Below, in pieces: positions 34,636-43,655 of a DNA stretch of 64,000 bases. The stretch comes from Neoroseomonas marina (GTDB lineage Bacteria > Pseudomonadota > Alphaproteobacteria > Acetobacterales > Acetobacteraceae). Location of the stretch: assembly GCF_012927745.1 (NCBI RefSeq), contig NZ_JABBKX010000001.1:62001-126000 (forward strand). The letters run 5' to 3'. The notes beneath the pieces were generated by a model. That model was not told the origin of the DNA. It made no database searches and saw only the letters and a program-made list of their open reading frames with translations. The stretch's first letter is position 1, and each line of letters starts with the position of its first letter. Both the position numbers and the translations under genes were made by a program.

Positions 34636-35546
34636 GTCGCCTTCACCCGCTGGCGGGTCCAGAGCAGCAGCGCGGCGAGGAGCATGATGATCGCGAAGAA
34701 CACCACCACCACGGCGCTGGCGTAGCCGACGTTGTAGAAGGCGAAGGCCTGCAGGTAGAGGAAGATGTTGATCGTCTCGCTCGCCTGGCCGGGACCGCCC
34801 TGGGTGATGACGTAGATGGTGTCGAACGCCTTCAGCGCGTCGATCGTGCGGATGATCAGCGCCACCACGACGAAGGGCGCGAGCAGCGGCATCGTGATGT
34901 GCCGGAAGGCCTGCCAGGCATTGGCCCCGTCGATCTTCGCCGCCTCATAGGGATCGGTCGGCAGGGAGGCGAGGCCGCCCAGGATCAGCAGCATCACCAG
35001 CGGCGTCCAGTGCCAGACCTCGACCAGCACGAGCGTCGGGATCACCGTCTCCGCGCTGTAGACCCAGAGGCTCGGCGGCAGGCCGACCTGGCTCAGCAGC
35101 CAGTTCAGCACGCCGAGCTGCGGGTGGAACATCATGGTCCAGACCAGCGCGACGGCGACGGGCGTGGCCATCATCGGCAGGATGAACACCGTGCGCGCCA
35201 GCCCCCGCAGCGGGAACTTGCGATGGAAGGCGAGTGCCGCGGCCAGACCGAAGATCATCGGCAGCACGACCGCGAGCCCCGTGTAGAACAGCGTGCGCGC
35301 CACCGCCCAGCCGAAGCGGCTGTCGGTGAACAGCTGCACGTAGTTGCCGAAGCCGACCCATTCGCGTTCCCCGCCCAGGTGCCAGTTGAAGGCGGAGACA
35401 TAGAGGGTGAACACCCAGGGAAAGATGATCACGGCCATCACGACGACGGCCGCGGGCACCACGAACCAGGCATAGTGGCGCGCATAATTGCGACGGCGCT
35501 TCGTTTCCGCCGCCGCTGCCTGCGATAGGGCGATGTCGCTCGCCAA
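34632..35546 (-). CDS. carbohydrate-type ABC transporter permease (MalF/UgpA type)
   Basis: This 304-residue permease shows an N-terminal cytoplasmic segment (ETKRRRNYARHY), six or so membrane helices and the EAA loop YEAAKIDGANAWQAFRHITMPLL of the MalF/UgpA family. The start is a TTG at 35546 preceded by GGAGGA; no ATG lies near enough. It overlaps the next permease gene and lies 70 bases after the receptor gene. Confidence 0.92.
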   Translation of the reverse strand: MASDIALSQAAAAETKRRRNYARHYAWFVVPAAVVVMAVIIFPWVFTLYVSAFNWHLGGEREWVGFGNYVQLFTDSRFGWAVARTLFYTGLAVVLPMIFGLAAALAFHRKFPLRGLARTVFILPMMATPVAVALVWTMMFHPQLGVLNWLLSQVGLPPSLWVYSAETVIPTLVLVEVWHWTPLVMLLILGGLASLPTDPYEAAKIDGANAWQAFRHITMPLLAPFVVVALIIRTIDALKAFDTIYVITQGGPGQASETINIFLYLQAFAFYNVGYASAVVVVFFAIIMLLAALLLWTRQRVKAT

Positions 35547-35616
35547 GGGTCAGTCCTCCGCCGCGTTCAACATGCAGGGCGCGGGGCCGCGACGGCGGCC
35601 TCCGTCCCGGCGGGTT

Positions 35617-36954
35617 TCAGCTCTCGCGCTCGCTCTGCTCGAGCACGGGGCGGAACTCGGCGGTCGCGCGGCGCAGCTCGGTCGCGACGTCGGCGCCGCT
35701 GATCGTGTTGGTCAGCGCGGTGCCGAGCACGTCGCGGAACTGCGTCACCGGCACGATCTCCGGCAGGCCCGCGCGGGCGATCCGGGCGCTCGCGGACAGC
35801 GTCTGGAAGAATTCACGCGGGAAGGTGCTTGAGGCGATCGCTTCCTCGTTGCTGAAGGGCGAGGAGCGGGCCGGCACGCCGGCGCCGGTGGTCAGGAAGC
35901 GCAGCTGGTTCTGCTTGTTGAGCGCCCACTGGATCCAGTACCAGGCCGGCCCCTTCTTGCGCGACGCTTCCGGAATGCCATAGCCCGCGCCGAACAGCGC
36001 GCAATGGTGGTTGGCGCCCGGTCCCTTCGGCACCAGCGCGTAGCCGACCTTGCCCGCGACGCGCGACCGCGCGCGATCCTCGAGCGGCGCGGCGAAGCCG
36101 ATGCCGTCCACCCACATCGCCGCGCGACCCTGCATGAAGGTCGTCTGGCACTCGTTCCAGTTGAAGCCAATCGAACCTGGCGGCGAGACGTCGCGAAGGA
36201 ACTTCTTGTACATCTCGCCGGCCCAGATCGCGTCCGGCGTGTCGGTGATGAGCTGCCGGTTGCCGTCGATCATGTCCCGCTGGTTGGTGCCGAGCAGGTA
36301 GGACGACCACAGCACCATGTTCGCGTTCTTGAGGCCGCGGCCGACATGCCCGGTGATCTGGCGACCAGGATCGGCCAGGCGCTTCGCCGCCTCGTACATC
36401 TCGTCCCAGGTCGTGGGGACCGGCACGTTCCGCGCCGCCAGCAGGTCCTTGTTGTAGTACAGCACGAAGTAGTCGGCGAAGGCCGGAAGGCTGTCCATCC
36501 GCCCGTCCGACTGCGTCGCGTACTGCACCATGCCCGCGCCGAAATCGGCGAAGTCGAAATCGGGCGAGGTGAGATTCGCATCCTGGATCAGCGGCCGGAT
36601 ATCGGTGTTCCAGCGTGCCTTGCCGACCTGCCGCTTGTTCACGTGCAGGCTGAGTTCCGCGACATCGAAGGACGGCCGGCCGGAGGCGTATTCGACGATG
36701 ATCTTCTGGCGGTGCTGCTGTTCGGGAACGACCTCGATGCCGCAGCGGATGCCGGTCAGCTCCTCGAATTCCTGGTTGCCGCGCTGCAGCAGCTGCCCGC
36801 GGGGCGAAAGCTGGACCGTGACCTCGATCCGCTCGCCGCGGAATCGCTTCCAGTCGAAGGCGCTCTGCGCATTGGCCTGTTCGACGATCGCCGGCGCCGC
36901 GAGCAGGGCGGAGCCGGCTGCGAGCGCCTGGCGGCGGCTGATGCCACGGGTCAT
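35617..36954 (-). CDS. carbohydrate-type ABC transporter substrate-binding protein (SBP_bac_1)
   Basis: This 445-residue periplasmic receptor has a twin-arginine signal (SRRQALAAGSALLAAPAIVEQ, likely Tat) and family-1 solute-binding features: the LTGIRCGIEVVPEQQHRQKI domain, PAFADYFVLYYNKDLLAARNVPVP and the later FMQGRAAMWVDGIGF. It is the first gene of an operon with two permeases and a small membrane protein. A carbohydrate, polyol or glycerol-phosphate-like ligand is likely by family. The ATG at 36954 places the signal directly at the N-terminus. Confidence 0.92.
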   Translation of the reverse strand: MTRGISRRQALAAGSALLAAPAIVEQANAQSAFDWKRFRGERIEVTVQLSPRGQLLQRGNQEFEELTGIRCGIEVVPEQQHRQKIIVEYASGRPSFDVAELSLHVNKRQVGKARWNTDIRPLIQDANLTSPDFDFADFGAGMVQYATQSDGRMDSLPAFADYFVLYYNKDLLAARNVPVPTTWDEMYEAAKRLADPGRQITGHVGRGLKNANMVLWSSYLLGTNQRDMIDGNRQLITDTPDAIWAGEMYKKFLRDVSPPGSIGFNWNECQTTFMQGRAAMWVDGIGFAAPLEDRARSRVAGKVGYALVPKGPGANHHCALFGAGYGIPEASRKKGPAWYWIQWALNKQNQLRFLTTGAGVPARSSPFSNEEAIASSTFPREFFQTLSASARIARAGLPEIVPVTQFRDVLGTALTNTISGADVATELRRATAEFRPVLEQSERES

Positions 36955-37048
36955 GTCGTTTCCTCCGGATCGGGGCGGCATTGCGCGGCCACCCCTTTGG
37001 TCCCGGGCGCGATCCTCGACGGAAGCGTCGCGCGCCGCAAGCCGGAGT

Positions 37049-37603
37049 TCAGGTGGCGATGCGGCGCAGCGGCTCGAGCACGGACGGATCGGTGATCGGC
37101 GCGGTGTCCCAGGGCGCCTCGGGCGGCGGATCCAGCGTCTCGAACACCGTGGCGAGTTCGATCGACCCCGTTTCCGTCGGCCGCGGATAGGGGGTCGGGT
37201 CGGGCAGGCCGGGGCCCTTCGGACGACCGATGGCGATGAAGAAATCCTCGAGCCCGGCCGGGATCAGCATCCACAGCATCCGGTAGGGCACGTCGCCGTC
37301 ATTGATGAAGCCGTGCCGTGCGTGCGGCGGGGCAACCATGAAGGTGCCGGCGGTGATGCGCCGCACGGTCCCGTCCAGCCGCGCCAGGGCCTGACCCTGC
37401 ACAATCCAGAAGATCTCGGTCTGCGCGGGGTGCGCATGCTCCCGGATCTTGCCGAGCGGCGGCAGTTCCTGGAGCCCGGCCGAGAAACCGGCGGGCGCGC
37501 CGGGAAGGCGCGGCGCCGTCAGCACCTCGATCCAACCGTTGGCCGGCTGGGGCTGCCAGTGCTGCTCGCCCTGCCCGGGCGGCACGACGAGGACGCGGCT
37601 CAT
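37049..37603 (-). CDS. cupin-domain protein
   Basis: This 184-residue protein has a single cupin barrel. The HAHPAQTEIFWIVQG block at about residues 56-70 carries the motif-1 histidines and a Glu, and HARHGFIND supplies motif-2 His. These suggest a metal ion and a role in oxidation, isomerisation or ligand sensing. Its ATG overlaps the stop of the upstream trypsin-fold gene by one base (TGATG), so translation is coupled. Confidence 0.85.
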   Translation of the reverse strand: MSRVLVVPPGQGEQHWQPQPANGWIEVLTAPRLPGAPAGFSAGLQELPPLGKIREHAHPAQTEIFWIVQGQALARLDGTVRRITAGTFMVAPPHARHGFINDGDVPYRMLWMLIPAGLEDFFIAIGRPKGPGLPDPTPYPRPTETGSIELATVFETLDPPPEAPWDTAPITDPSVLEPLRRIAT

Positions 37604-38571
37604 CAGTGCATCCTGGGATGCTTGAGGAAACTCGTGCGGTCGCTGGATATCACGGCCACGTCGCGCGTCCCGCGGGACCGGCCGAGCTTCATCTTCACCG
37701 TCGCGCCGGCCTCGCCGCAGGCCCAGACGGCCCGCCAGAGCTCGGCGAGGTCGGTCACCGCGGCGCCGTCCACGGACAGGACACGATCCCCGGTGCGGAC
37801 CCCCGAGTTCTCGGCCGGCCCTCCGGGCGCGAGCGAAGCGATCGCCACCCCCTCGTCATCCTCGGTGGCATAGAGCCCGAGCCAGGGCCGGGCGGGGCGG
37901 TTGACCCGGCCATAGGCAAGCAGGTCATCGAGGATCGGCGACAGCCGGTGCACCGGCACCACCATGTTGAGGTCGAGCCGCCGGCCCTCCTCCCCCTGTT
38001 GCAGGATCAGCGACCCGATGCCGAGCAGCTTGCCATCCGGTCCGATCAGCCCCGCCCCACCCCAGGACGGGTGCGCCGGCGCGGTGAACAGGGCGTCCTC
38101 GAGCAGATATTCCCAGTAGCCCGCGAAGGGCTGGCGCGCGACGAGCTTGCAGCCGACGGCGTTGCCGCGGCCACCCGCGGCCGCCAGCACCATCGGCGCC
38201 CCGATCCGTGCCGTCTCGCTGTCCCCGAACTCGAGGGGTGCGACGCCCAGCCGGCCCAGCGCCTGCACCAGGCCGAAGCCCGTCTCCTGGTCCACGGCGA
38301 GCGTATGACCCGGCACGGCGCGGCCATCGGCGGCGGTGATCCAGATCGTCTCGGCCTCGGTGACCAGGTAGCCGATCGTCAGGACGAGGCCGTCGCGGAT
38401 GACCACGCCGCTGCCCTCGCGCTCGGTCCCCAGGACCCGGGCCGTGAAGGCATCCGCCGGCACCGTCGTGCGCAGCCCGACGATGGCGCCCAGGGCGGCG
38501 CCGAGGTCGAAGTCGTAATCGGTCGGGTCGGGCTGCAGATGCTCCGGGATGTCCCACTCGTCCTTGGCCAT
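37603..38571 (-). CDS. trypsin-fold (S1C/HtrA-like) PDZ protein with degenerate catalytic triad
   Basis: This 322-residue protein has a chymotrypsin-like domain and a C-terminal PDZ (VAIASLAPGGPAENSGVRTGDRVLSVDG, around residues 226-253). Against HtrA, the His position is Tyr (TIGYLV), the Asp position is Gly (DQETGFGLV) and the nucleophile Ser position is Gly (SWGGAGLIG), so it should lack protease activity. There is no signal peptide or membrane segment, and the N-terminus MAKDEWDIPEHLQPDP is acidic. It is coupled to a cupin gene. It could act as a peptide-binding scaffold. Confidence 0.82.
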   Translation of the reverse strand: MAKDEWDIPEHLQPDPTDYDFDLGAALGAIVGLRTTVPADAFTARVLGTEREGSGVVIRDGLVLTIGYLVTEAETIWITAADGRAVPGHTLAVDQETGFGLVQALGRLGVAPLEFGDSETARIGAPMVLAAAGGRGNAVGCKLVARQPFAGYWEYLLEDALFTAPAHPSWGGAGLIGPDGKLLGIGSLILQQGEEGRRLDLNMVVPVHRLSPILDDLLAYGRVNRPARPWLGLYATEDDEGVAIASLAPGGPAENSGVRTGDRVLSVDGAAVTDLAELWRAVWACGEAGATVKMKLGRSRGTRDVAVISSDRTSFLKHPRMH

Positions 38572-38677
38572 GCTGGTCCGTAGGCGCTCCGCGATAGAGG
38601 TCGGCTGCCCGCTTCTAGCACGGTCCGCCGGGGCGCGCATGGCGGGCCGGCCCCGGCGCGGCTGAACTCCCCGTCCC

Positions 38678-40267
38678 TCAGCCCTTCCGGACGTTCCAGA
38701 AAGTGGGAAACCCCTTCTGAACCCCAGTGACATTCCCGCGATAGGCAATGGGCTGCAGATACTGGCCCAGCGGGATCGAGGGCACGTCGACCATGCACTG
38801 GACCTGGATCTGGCGGCAGATCTCCTGCTGGGCGGCGAGGGTCGGCGCCTCGAACCAGGCCTCTCGCAGTTCCTCGAGCTTCGGGCTGACGCACCAGCCC
38901 GGCCAGCCCGCGCGGTCGTTGCCGTTCCCCCGGATGGCGTAGTGGTTGGACGGGTCCATGTGGTCCACGCCTTCCCAGCCGGTGTTGAAGCAGGACCAGC
39001 CGCCCTGGTCGACCGGGCCGCGATTGTTGCGCCGGGACAGCATGGTCCCCCAGTCGGTCGCGACATAGTCCACGTTCATCCCGATCCGGGTCATGACATC
39101 GGCCATGACTTCCCCGATCGCCTTGAACTGCGCGTAGTCGACGGCGGCGAGCAGCGCGACCTTCTCGTTCGCGTAGCCGGCCTGCTTCAGCATCTCCTTG
39201 ACCTTGTTGAGGTCCCGGGCGCCCGTCAGGGGCTCGAGTCCGGCCTCGCTCGCCATCGGCGTGCCGGGACAGAAGACGCCATGCGGGACGTGGTACATCG
39301 CGGCGTCGTTGCCGACGATCGCCTGCATGAAGTCCGCCTGGCTGAAGGCATGCAGCATGGCGCGGCGGATCGCCGGATTGTTGAACGGCGGCTGCAGGTG
39401 ATTCGGCCGCATCATGTCGACCGAACCGGTATGGTTGGTGACCTCGATCTTCACCTGGCGGTTGCGCCGCAGCAGGGGCAGCAGGTCGTGGGTGGGATTC
39501 TCCCACCAATCCTGCTCGCCCTGCGCGAGGGCGGCGACCTTCGTCGCGGCGTCGGGAATGGTGGTCCACTCGACCCGCTCGATGAAGACACGCTTGGGCC
39601 CGGCATTCCATTCCATCGGCCCGTCCTCGCGCGGGACGTAGCGGTCGAACTTCACGTAGACATTGCGCGACCCGGCCACGCGCTCGCCGGCGACGAAGCG
39701 GAAGGGGCCGCTGCCGACCATCTCGGTGACCTGCGTGAAGGGATCGGTGTTGGCCAGGCGCTCGGGCATCATCGCCGGCATCGGCGAGGTGACCTTCCCG
39801 AGCGCCGCAGGCAGCAGCGGGAACGGCCGCTTCAGCACGAAACGAATGGTGCGGTCGTCGGGCGCGCTGAGCTCGTCGGTGCGCTCCATCAGCGCGCCAC
39901 CCAGGGCATCGCGCTTCGCCCAGCGCCGGATGGACGCGACGCAGTCGCGCGCCGTGACCCTCTCGCCGTCATGCCAATACAGGTTCGGCCGCAACGTCAG
40001 GTTCCACAGCTTGCCGTCATTCTCGACGGTGTGGCCCTGCACCATCTGCGGGTGCGGATTGAACGACGCGTCCGACCCGTAGAGCATGTCGAAGACCATG
40101 TGCCCATGGCCGCGCGTGACATAGGCGGTGGTGAAGTGCGGATCGAGGAAGGCGAGGTCGATCTGCGGAATGAACCGCAGGACATTCGCCCCCTGCGCGC
40201 CGGCGAGGCGCGGCGCGGCGATGCCCGCGGCAGTGAGGGCGAGGACGGAACGACGACTGACGGACAT
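38678..40267 (-). CDS. peptide-type ABC transporter substrate-binding protein (SBP_bac_5)
   Basis: This 529-residue receptor has a twin-arginine-containing signal (SVSRRSVLALTAAGIAAP) and the family-5 body: VLRFIPQIDLAFLDPHFTT, NLTLRPNLYWHDGERVTARD and TVMLSRRNN-like domain-II regions. Family members bind peptides, nickel chelates or other large ligands. No permease gene is next to it. It diverges from the kinase/enolase-like operon (129-base gap), which could mean its ligand feeds that pathway, but nothing in the sequence proves that. Confidence 0.9.
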   Translation of the reverse strand: MSVSRRSVLALTAAGIAAPRLAGAQGANVLRFIPQIDLAFLDPHFTTAYVTRGHGHMVFDMLYGSDASFNPHPQMVQGHTVENDGKLWNLTLRPNLYWHDGERVTARDCVASIRRWAKRDALGGALMERTDELSAPDDRTIRFVLKRPFPLLPAALGKVTSPMPAMMPERLANTDPFTQVTEMVGSGPFRFVAGERVAGSRNVYVKFDRYVPREDGPMEWNAGPKRVFIERVEWTTIPDAATKVAALAQGEQDWWENPTHDLLPLLRRNRQVKIEVTNHTGSVDMMRPNHLQPPFNNPAIRRAMLHAFSQADFMQAIVGNDAAMYHVPHGVFCPGTPMASEAGLEPLTGARDLNKVKEMLKQAGYANEKVALLAAVDYAQFKAIGEVMADVMTRIGMNVDYVATDWGTMLSRRNNRGPVDQGGWSCFNTGWEGVDHMDPSNHYAIRGNGNDRAGWPGWCVSPKLEELREAWFEAPTLAAQQEICRQIQVQCMVDVPSIPLGQYLQPIAYRGNVTGVQKGFPTFWNVRKG

Positions 40268-40396
40268 GCTGCCTCCGGTGTTCTTGTGGCCGGCTATTCT
40301 CCCAGTCCCGAGACGCTAGCAGCCGCGTCCGACCTGCACAGCCCGGAAATTGCCCTCTCTGGTCATGTCGCCGGACTGCGCTAGGCTCGCATCAAG

Positions 40397-41404
40397 ATGA
40401 AAGACATCCCGGGAGAAATGCAGGAGGGCCTGCGCGCCATGGGGCTGCTTGCCTCAGGGGCGGCGGCGCATGGCGTGCCGTTGTCCGGCGGCGTGTCCTC
40501 GGACATCTGGCACGTCGTGTTGCCCGATGGCCGCGATGTCTGCGTCAAGCGCGCGCTCGCGAAGCTGAAGGTGGCCGCGGATTGGCGCGCGCCGGTCGTG
40601 CGCAACCGCTACGAGGCCCGGTGGCTCTCGCGGGCGCGGGAAGCCGCACCCACCGCCGTGCCGGAACTGCTCGGCCAGAACGAGGCCACCGGCACGCTCG
40701 CCATGCAATGGCTGCCGCCGGAGGATTATCCGGTCTGGAAGACGCGCCTGCGCGACGGGGACACCGATGCAGGCTTCGCCGCGGAGGTCGGGCGGCGCCT
40801 GGCGCGCATCCAGTCGCGCATGGCCGAACGCCCCGAACTCGCCGCCGATTTCCCCACCGACAGCCTGTTCTACGCCATCCGGCTCGAGCCCTACCTCGTC
40901 GCCACGGCGGCGGCGCATCCGGACCTCGCGTTCCAGCTGAAGGCGCTCGCTGCGCGGACGGCAGCGACCAAGCGCACGCTGGTCCATGGCGATGTCAGTC
41001 CGAAGAACATTCTCGTCGGACCCGAAGGACCGGTCTTCCTGGATGCGGAATGCGCGTGGTGGGGCGACCCGGCCTTCGACCTCGCCTTCTGCCTCAACCA
41101 CCTGCTGCTGAAATGCTTGTGGAACCCAGGCGCTGCCCAGGGCTTCCTTGCCTGCTTCGACGCGCTTGCGACGGCGTATCTGGTGGGGGTCGGCTGGGAA
41201 GCGCCGGCCGTGGTGGAATCGCGCGCCGCGAGCCTGCTGCCCGGCCTGTTCCTCGCGCGCGTGGACGGCAAGAGCCCGGTGGAGTACCTGACCGAGGAGA
41301 AGGACAAGGACCGCGTGCGCCGCGTGGCGCGCGCGCTGCTGCTGGCGCCGCCGGACCGGCTGAGGACGGTGCGCCAGGCCTGGGAGGACGAGATCGCTTC
41401 ATGA
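40397..41404 (+). CDS. APH/choline kinase-family small-molecule phosphotransferase
   Basis: This 335-residue protein is a protein-kinase-fold phosphotransferase of the aminoglycoside phosphotransferase family. Key residues: Lys51 in DVCVKRAL, catalytic Asp199 with Asn204 in HGDVSPKNILV, and metal-binding Asp216 in FLDAECAWWGDP. The family phosphorylates sugars, choline, ethanolamine, homoserine and similar alcohols. The sequence just upstream lacks a ribosome site; a TAGGCT at 40382-40387 suggests an almost leaderless message. It overlaps the enolase-like gene by ATGA, so the two act together. Confidence 0.87.
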   Translation: MKDIPGEMQEGLRAMGLLASGAAAHGVPLSGGVSSDIWHVVLPDGRDVCVKRALAKLKVAADWRAPVVRNRYEARWLSRAREAAPTAVPELLGQNEATGTLAMQWLPPEDYPVWKTRLRDGDTDAGFAAEVGRRLARIQSRMAERPELAADFPTDSLFYAIRLEPYLVATAAAHPDLAFQLKALAARTAATKRTLVHGDVSPKNILVGPEGPVFLDAECAWWGDPAFDLAFCLNHLLLKCLWNPGAAQGFLACFDALATAYLVGVGWEAPAVVESRAASLLPGLFLARVDGKSPVEYLTEEKDKDRVRRVARALLLAPPDRLRTVRQAWEDEIAS

Positions 41405-42690
41405 GTTCGACGATCATCGCGGGCGTGCGCGGCCGCCGCGTCTGGGACAGCCGCGGCCGACCGACGGTCGAGGCCGAGTTGCGTCTGGCCGGCGGCGCGC
41501 GCGGCCTCGCCATCGCGCCCGCGGGCGCCAGCACCGGCAGCGGCGAGGCGCTCGACCGCCGCGACGGCGGCACCGCCTTCGGCGGCTATGACGTGAAGGG
41601 CGCGGTCGCCGCGGTGAACGAGGTGATCGCGCCCGCGATCCTCGGCATGGATGCGGCCGACCAGGCGGGGCTGGACGCGAAGCTCATCGCGCTCGACGGC
41701 ACGCCGAACAAGTCGCGGCTCGGGGCCAACGCGACGCTGTCGGTTTCCATGGCCGCAGCACACGCCGCGGCGCATGCGAACGGGATGCTGCTGTGGAAGC
41801 ATCTCGGCGGCGACCAGGCGACGCTGCTGCCGCTGCCGCAGATCCAGATCCTCGGCGGCGGCGCCCATGCCGGGCGGCGCGTCGACATCCAGGACTTCCT
41901 GGTGATCTGCCCCGCGGCGACGAATTTCGCCGAGGCGCTGGACTGGACGGCCGAGGTCTACCGCGCCGCCGGCGCCATCATGAAGGACCGCGGCAAGCTG
42001 CAGGGCGTCGCCGACGAAGGCGGCTGGTGGCCGGCCTTCGACGCCAACGAACAGGCGCTCGAAACCCTCGTGGCGGCGATCGAGCGCGCCGGCTTCAAGC
42101 CGGGCGAACAGGTCGCGATCGCACTCGACATTGCCTCGACTGATTTCGGCAAGGGCGGGAAGTACCGCCTCGGGCTCGAAGGCCGCGAGCTCGACACCGA
42201 CGGCATGATCCGGATGCTGCTCGACTGGCTCAAGGCCTATCCGATCGCCTCCATCGAGGATCCGCTGGCCGAAGACGACTGGGATGGCTTCGCCGCCTTC
42301 ACCAAGGAAGTCGGCGACCGCGTGCAGGTGGTGGGCGACGACTTCCTCGTCACCGACGCCGCGCGCGTGCGGGCAGCGGCGAAGGTCGGCGCGGCCAACA
42401 CCGTGCTGATCAAGCCCAACCAGCGCGGCACGCTGACCGAGACCAAGGCGGCCTGGGAAGCGGCGAAGGAGGTCGGCTATGCCGGCATCGTCTCCGCCCG
42501 GTCCGGCGAAACGGAGGACGTCACCATCGTCCACCTCGCCCTCGGCTGGGGCGTCGGGCAGTTGAAGGTCGGGTCCTTCGCGCGCTCCGAACGCATGGCG
42601 AAGTGGAACGAGGCGCTGCGCATCGAGGAAGGCCTCGGCGCGCGGGCGCGCTTCGCCGGCGGGTCGGTGCTCGGCCGTTCGCGGCGATGA
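41401..42690 (+). CDS. enolase-like protein with altered active site
   Basis: This 429-residue protein is homologous along its length to enolase (2-phosphoglycerate dehydratase). Conserved equivalents: GAST loop at 42-45, H156, E206 (DEGGWWP), the Mg ligands D243, E286 and D313, the base K338 (LIKPNQ), R367-S368 and K389. Changes: the residue matching yeast Glu168 is Asp165, and the invariant His of SHRSGE (yeast His373) is Ala366. These changes imply a different phosphorylated substrate or loss of activity. Clustering with a kinase makes a dedicated phospho-hydroxyacid dehydratase plausible. It is probably not the housekeeping enolase. Confidence 0.87.
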   Translation: MSSTIIAGVRGRRVWDSRGRPTVEAELRLAGGARGLAIAPAGASTGSGEALDRRDGGTAFGGYDVKGAVAAVNEVIAPAILGMDAADQAGLDAKLIALDGTPNKSRLGANATLSVSMAAAHAAAHANGMLLWKHLGGDQATLLPLPQIQILGGGAHAGRRVDIQDFLVICPAATNFAEALDWTAEVYRAAGAIMKDRGKLQGVADEGGWWPAFDANEQALETLVAAIERAGFKPGEQVAIALDIASTDFGKGGKYRLGLEGRELDTDGMIRMLLDWLKAYPIASIEDPLAEDDWDGFAAFTKEVGDRVQVVGDDFLVTDAARVRAAAKVGAANTVLIKPNQRGTLTETKAAWEAAKEVGYAGIVSARSGETEDVTIVHLALGWGVGQLKVGSFARSERMAKWNEALRIEEGLGARARFAGGSVLGRSRR

Positions 42691-43625
42691 AGGTCCTGCT
42701 GCATTACCGTGCCGGGCCCGGGCTCGCGGAGCGGCTGTCGCACCTGCCCGGCCTCGATCTCACGGTGGTGTCGGACACCGACGACGCCGCCTTCGCCCGC
42801 GCCCTGCCCGAGGCCGAGGCGATCTGGCACGTGCTGCGCCCGCTCTCGGCCGCCGACATCGCCGCAGCGCCCCGGCTGCGCCTGATCCAGAAGATCGGCG
42901 TCGGCGTGAACACCATCGACGTCGAGGCGGCGAAGGCACGCGGCATCGCGGTGTGCAACCTGCCCGGCACCAATTCCCGGGCGGTGGCGGAACTGACGCT
43001 GCTGCTGATGCTTGCCGCGCTGCGACGCGTCGCGCATTTCGATGCCGCGACGCGCGCCGGCCAGGGCTGGTCGCAGCCGCCGGAACTGCAGGACAGCCTG
43101 TTCGAACTGGGCGGGCGGACCGTGGGCCTCGTCGGCTATGGCGCCATCCCTGCCCTGCTCGCCCCGGTGCTCGCGGCGTTGGGCTGCCGGCTGCTCTACA
43201 CCGCGCGCACGCCGAAGGAGGATGCAGAGGGCTCCTACCGCACCCTCGCCGGCCTGCTGTCGGAAGCCGACATTGTCTCCCTGCACATCCCCGAGACACC
43301 GGAAACCCGCGGCCTGATCGACGCCGGCGCGATCGCGCGGATGAAGAAGGGCGCGGTGCTGGTGAACACAGCGCGCGGCGGCCTGGTCGACCAGGTGGCG
43401 CTGACCGAGGCGCTGCGATCGGGCCACCTCGCCGCCGCCGGTCTCGACGTCTTCGCCCAGGAACCGGCCGATCCGCGCGATCCGCTGTTCAGCCTGCCCA
43501 ACGTCGTCGTCACCCCGCACATCGCCTGGCTGACCACGGGCACCTTCGACCGGTCCTTCGCCATCGCGGCGGAGAATGTCCGGCGCCTCGCGGCCAGAGA
43601 GCCGCTGCTGCACCGGGTCGCCTGA
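42687..43625 (+). CDS. D-2-hydroxyacid dehydrogenase family protein
   Basis: This 312-residue protein belongs to the D-isomer-specific 2-hydroxyacid dehydrogenases. The catalytic residues are intact: Arg in NTARGGLVD, Glu in FAQEPADPRD and His in TPHIAW. The nucleotide-binding motif is unusual: the third Gly of GxGxxG is Pro (VGYGAIPALLA), which may alter cofactor affinity. The gene overlaps the enolase-like gene (ATGA) and is third in the kinase/enolase/dehydrogenase/hydratase operon. Confidence 0.9.
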   Translation: MKVLLHYRAGPGLAERLSHLPGLDLTVVSDTDDAAFARALPEAEAIWHVLRPLSAADIAAAPRLRLIQKIGVGVNTIDVEAAKARGIAVCNLPGTNSRAVAELTLLLMLAALRRVAHFDAATRAGQGWSQPPELQDSLFELGGRTVGLVGYGAIPALLAPVLAALGCRLLYTARTPKEDAEGSYRTLAGLLSEADIVSLHIPETPETRGLIDAGAIARMKKGAVLVNTARGGLVDQVALTEALRSGHLAAAGLDVFAQEPADPRDPLFSLPNVVVTPHIAWLTTGTFDRSFAIAAENVRRLAAREPLLHRVA

Positions 43626-43655
43626 GCGACCCAAACCTTTCCAAAGGGGCGCGCC

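Noticed and set aside
37603-38571. Active HtrA-type serine protease
   Set aside because: All three catalytic positions are substituted, so activity is not supported; kept as a degenerate protein.
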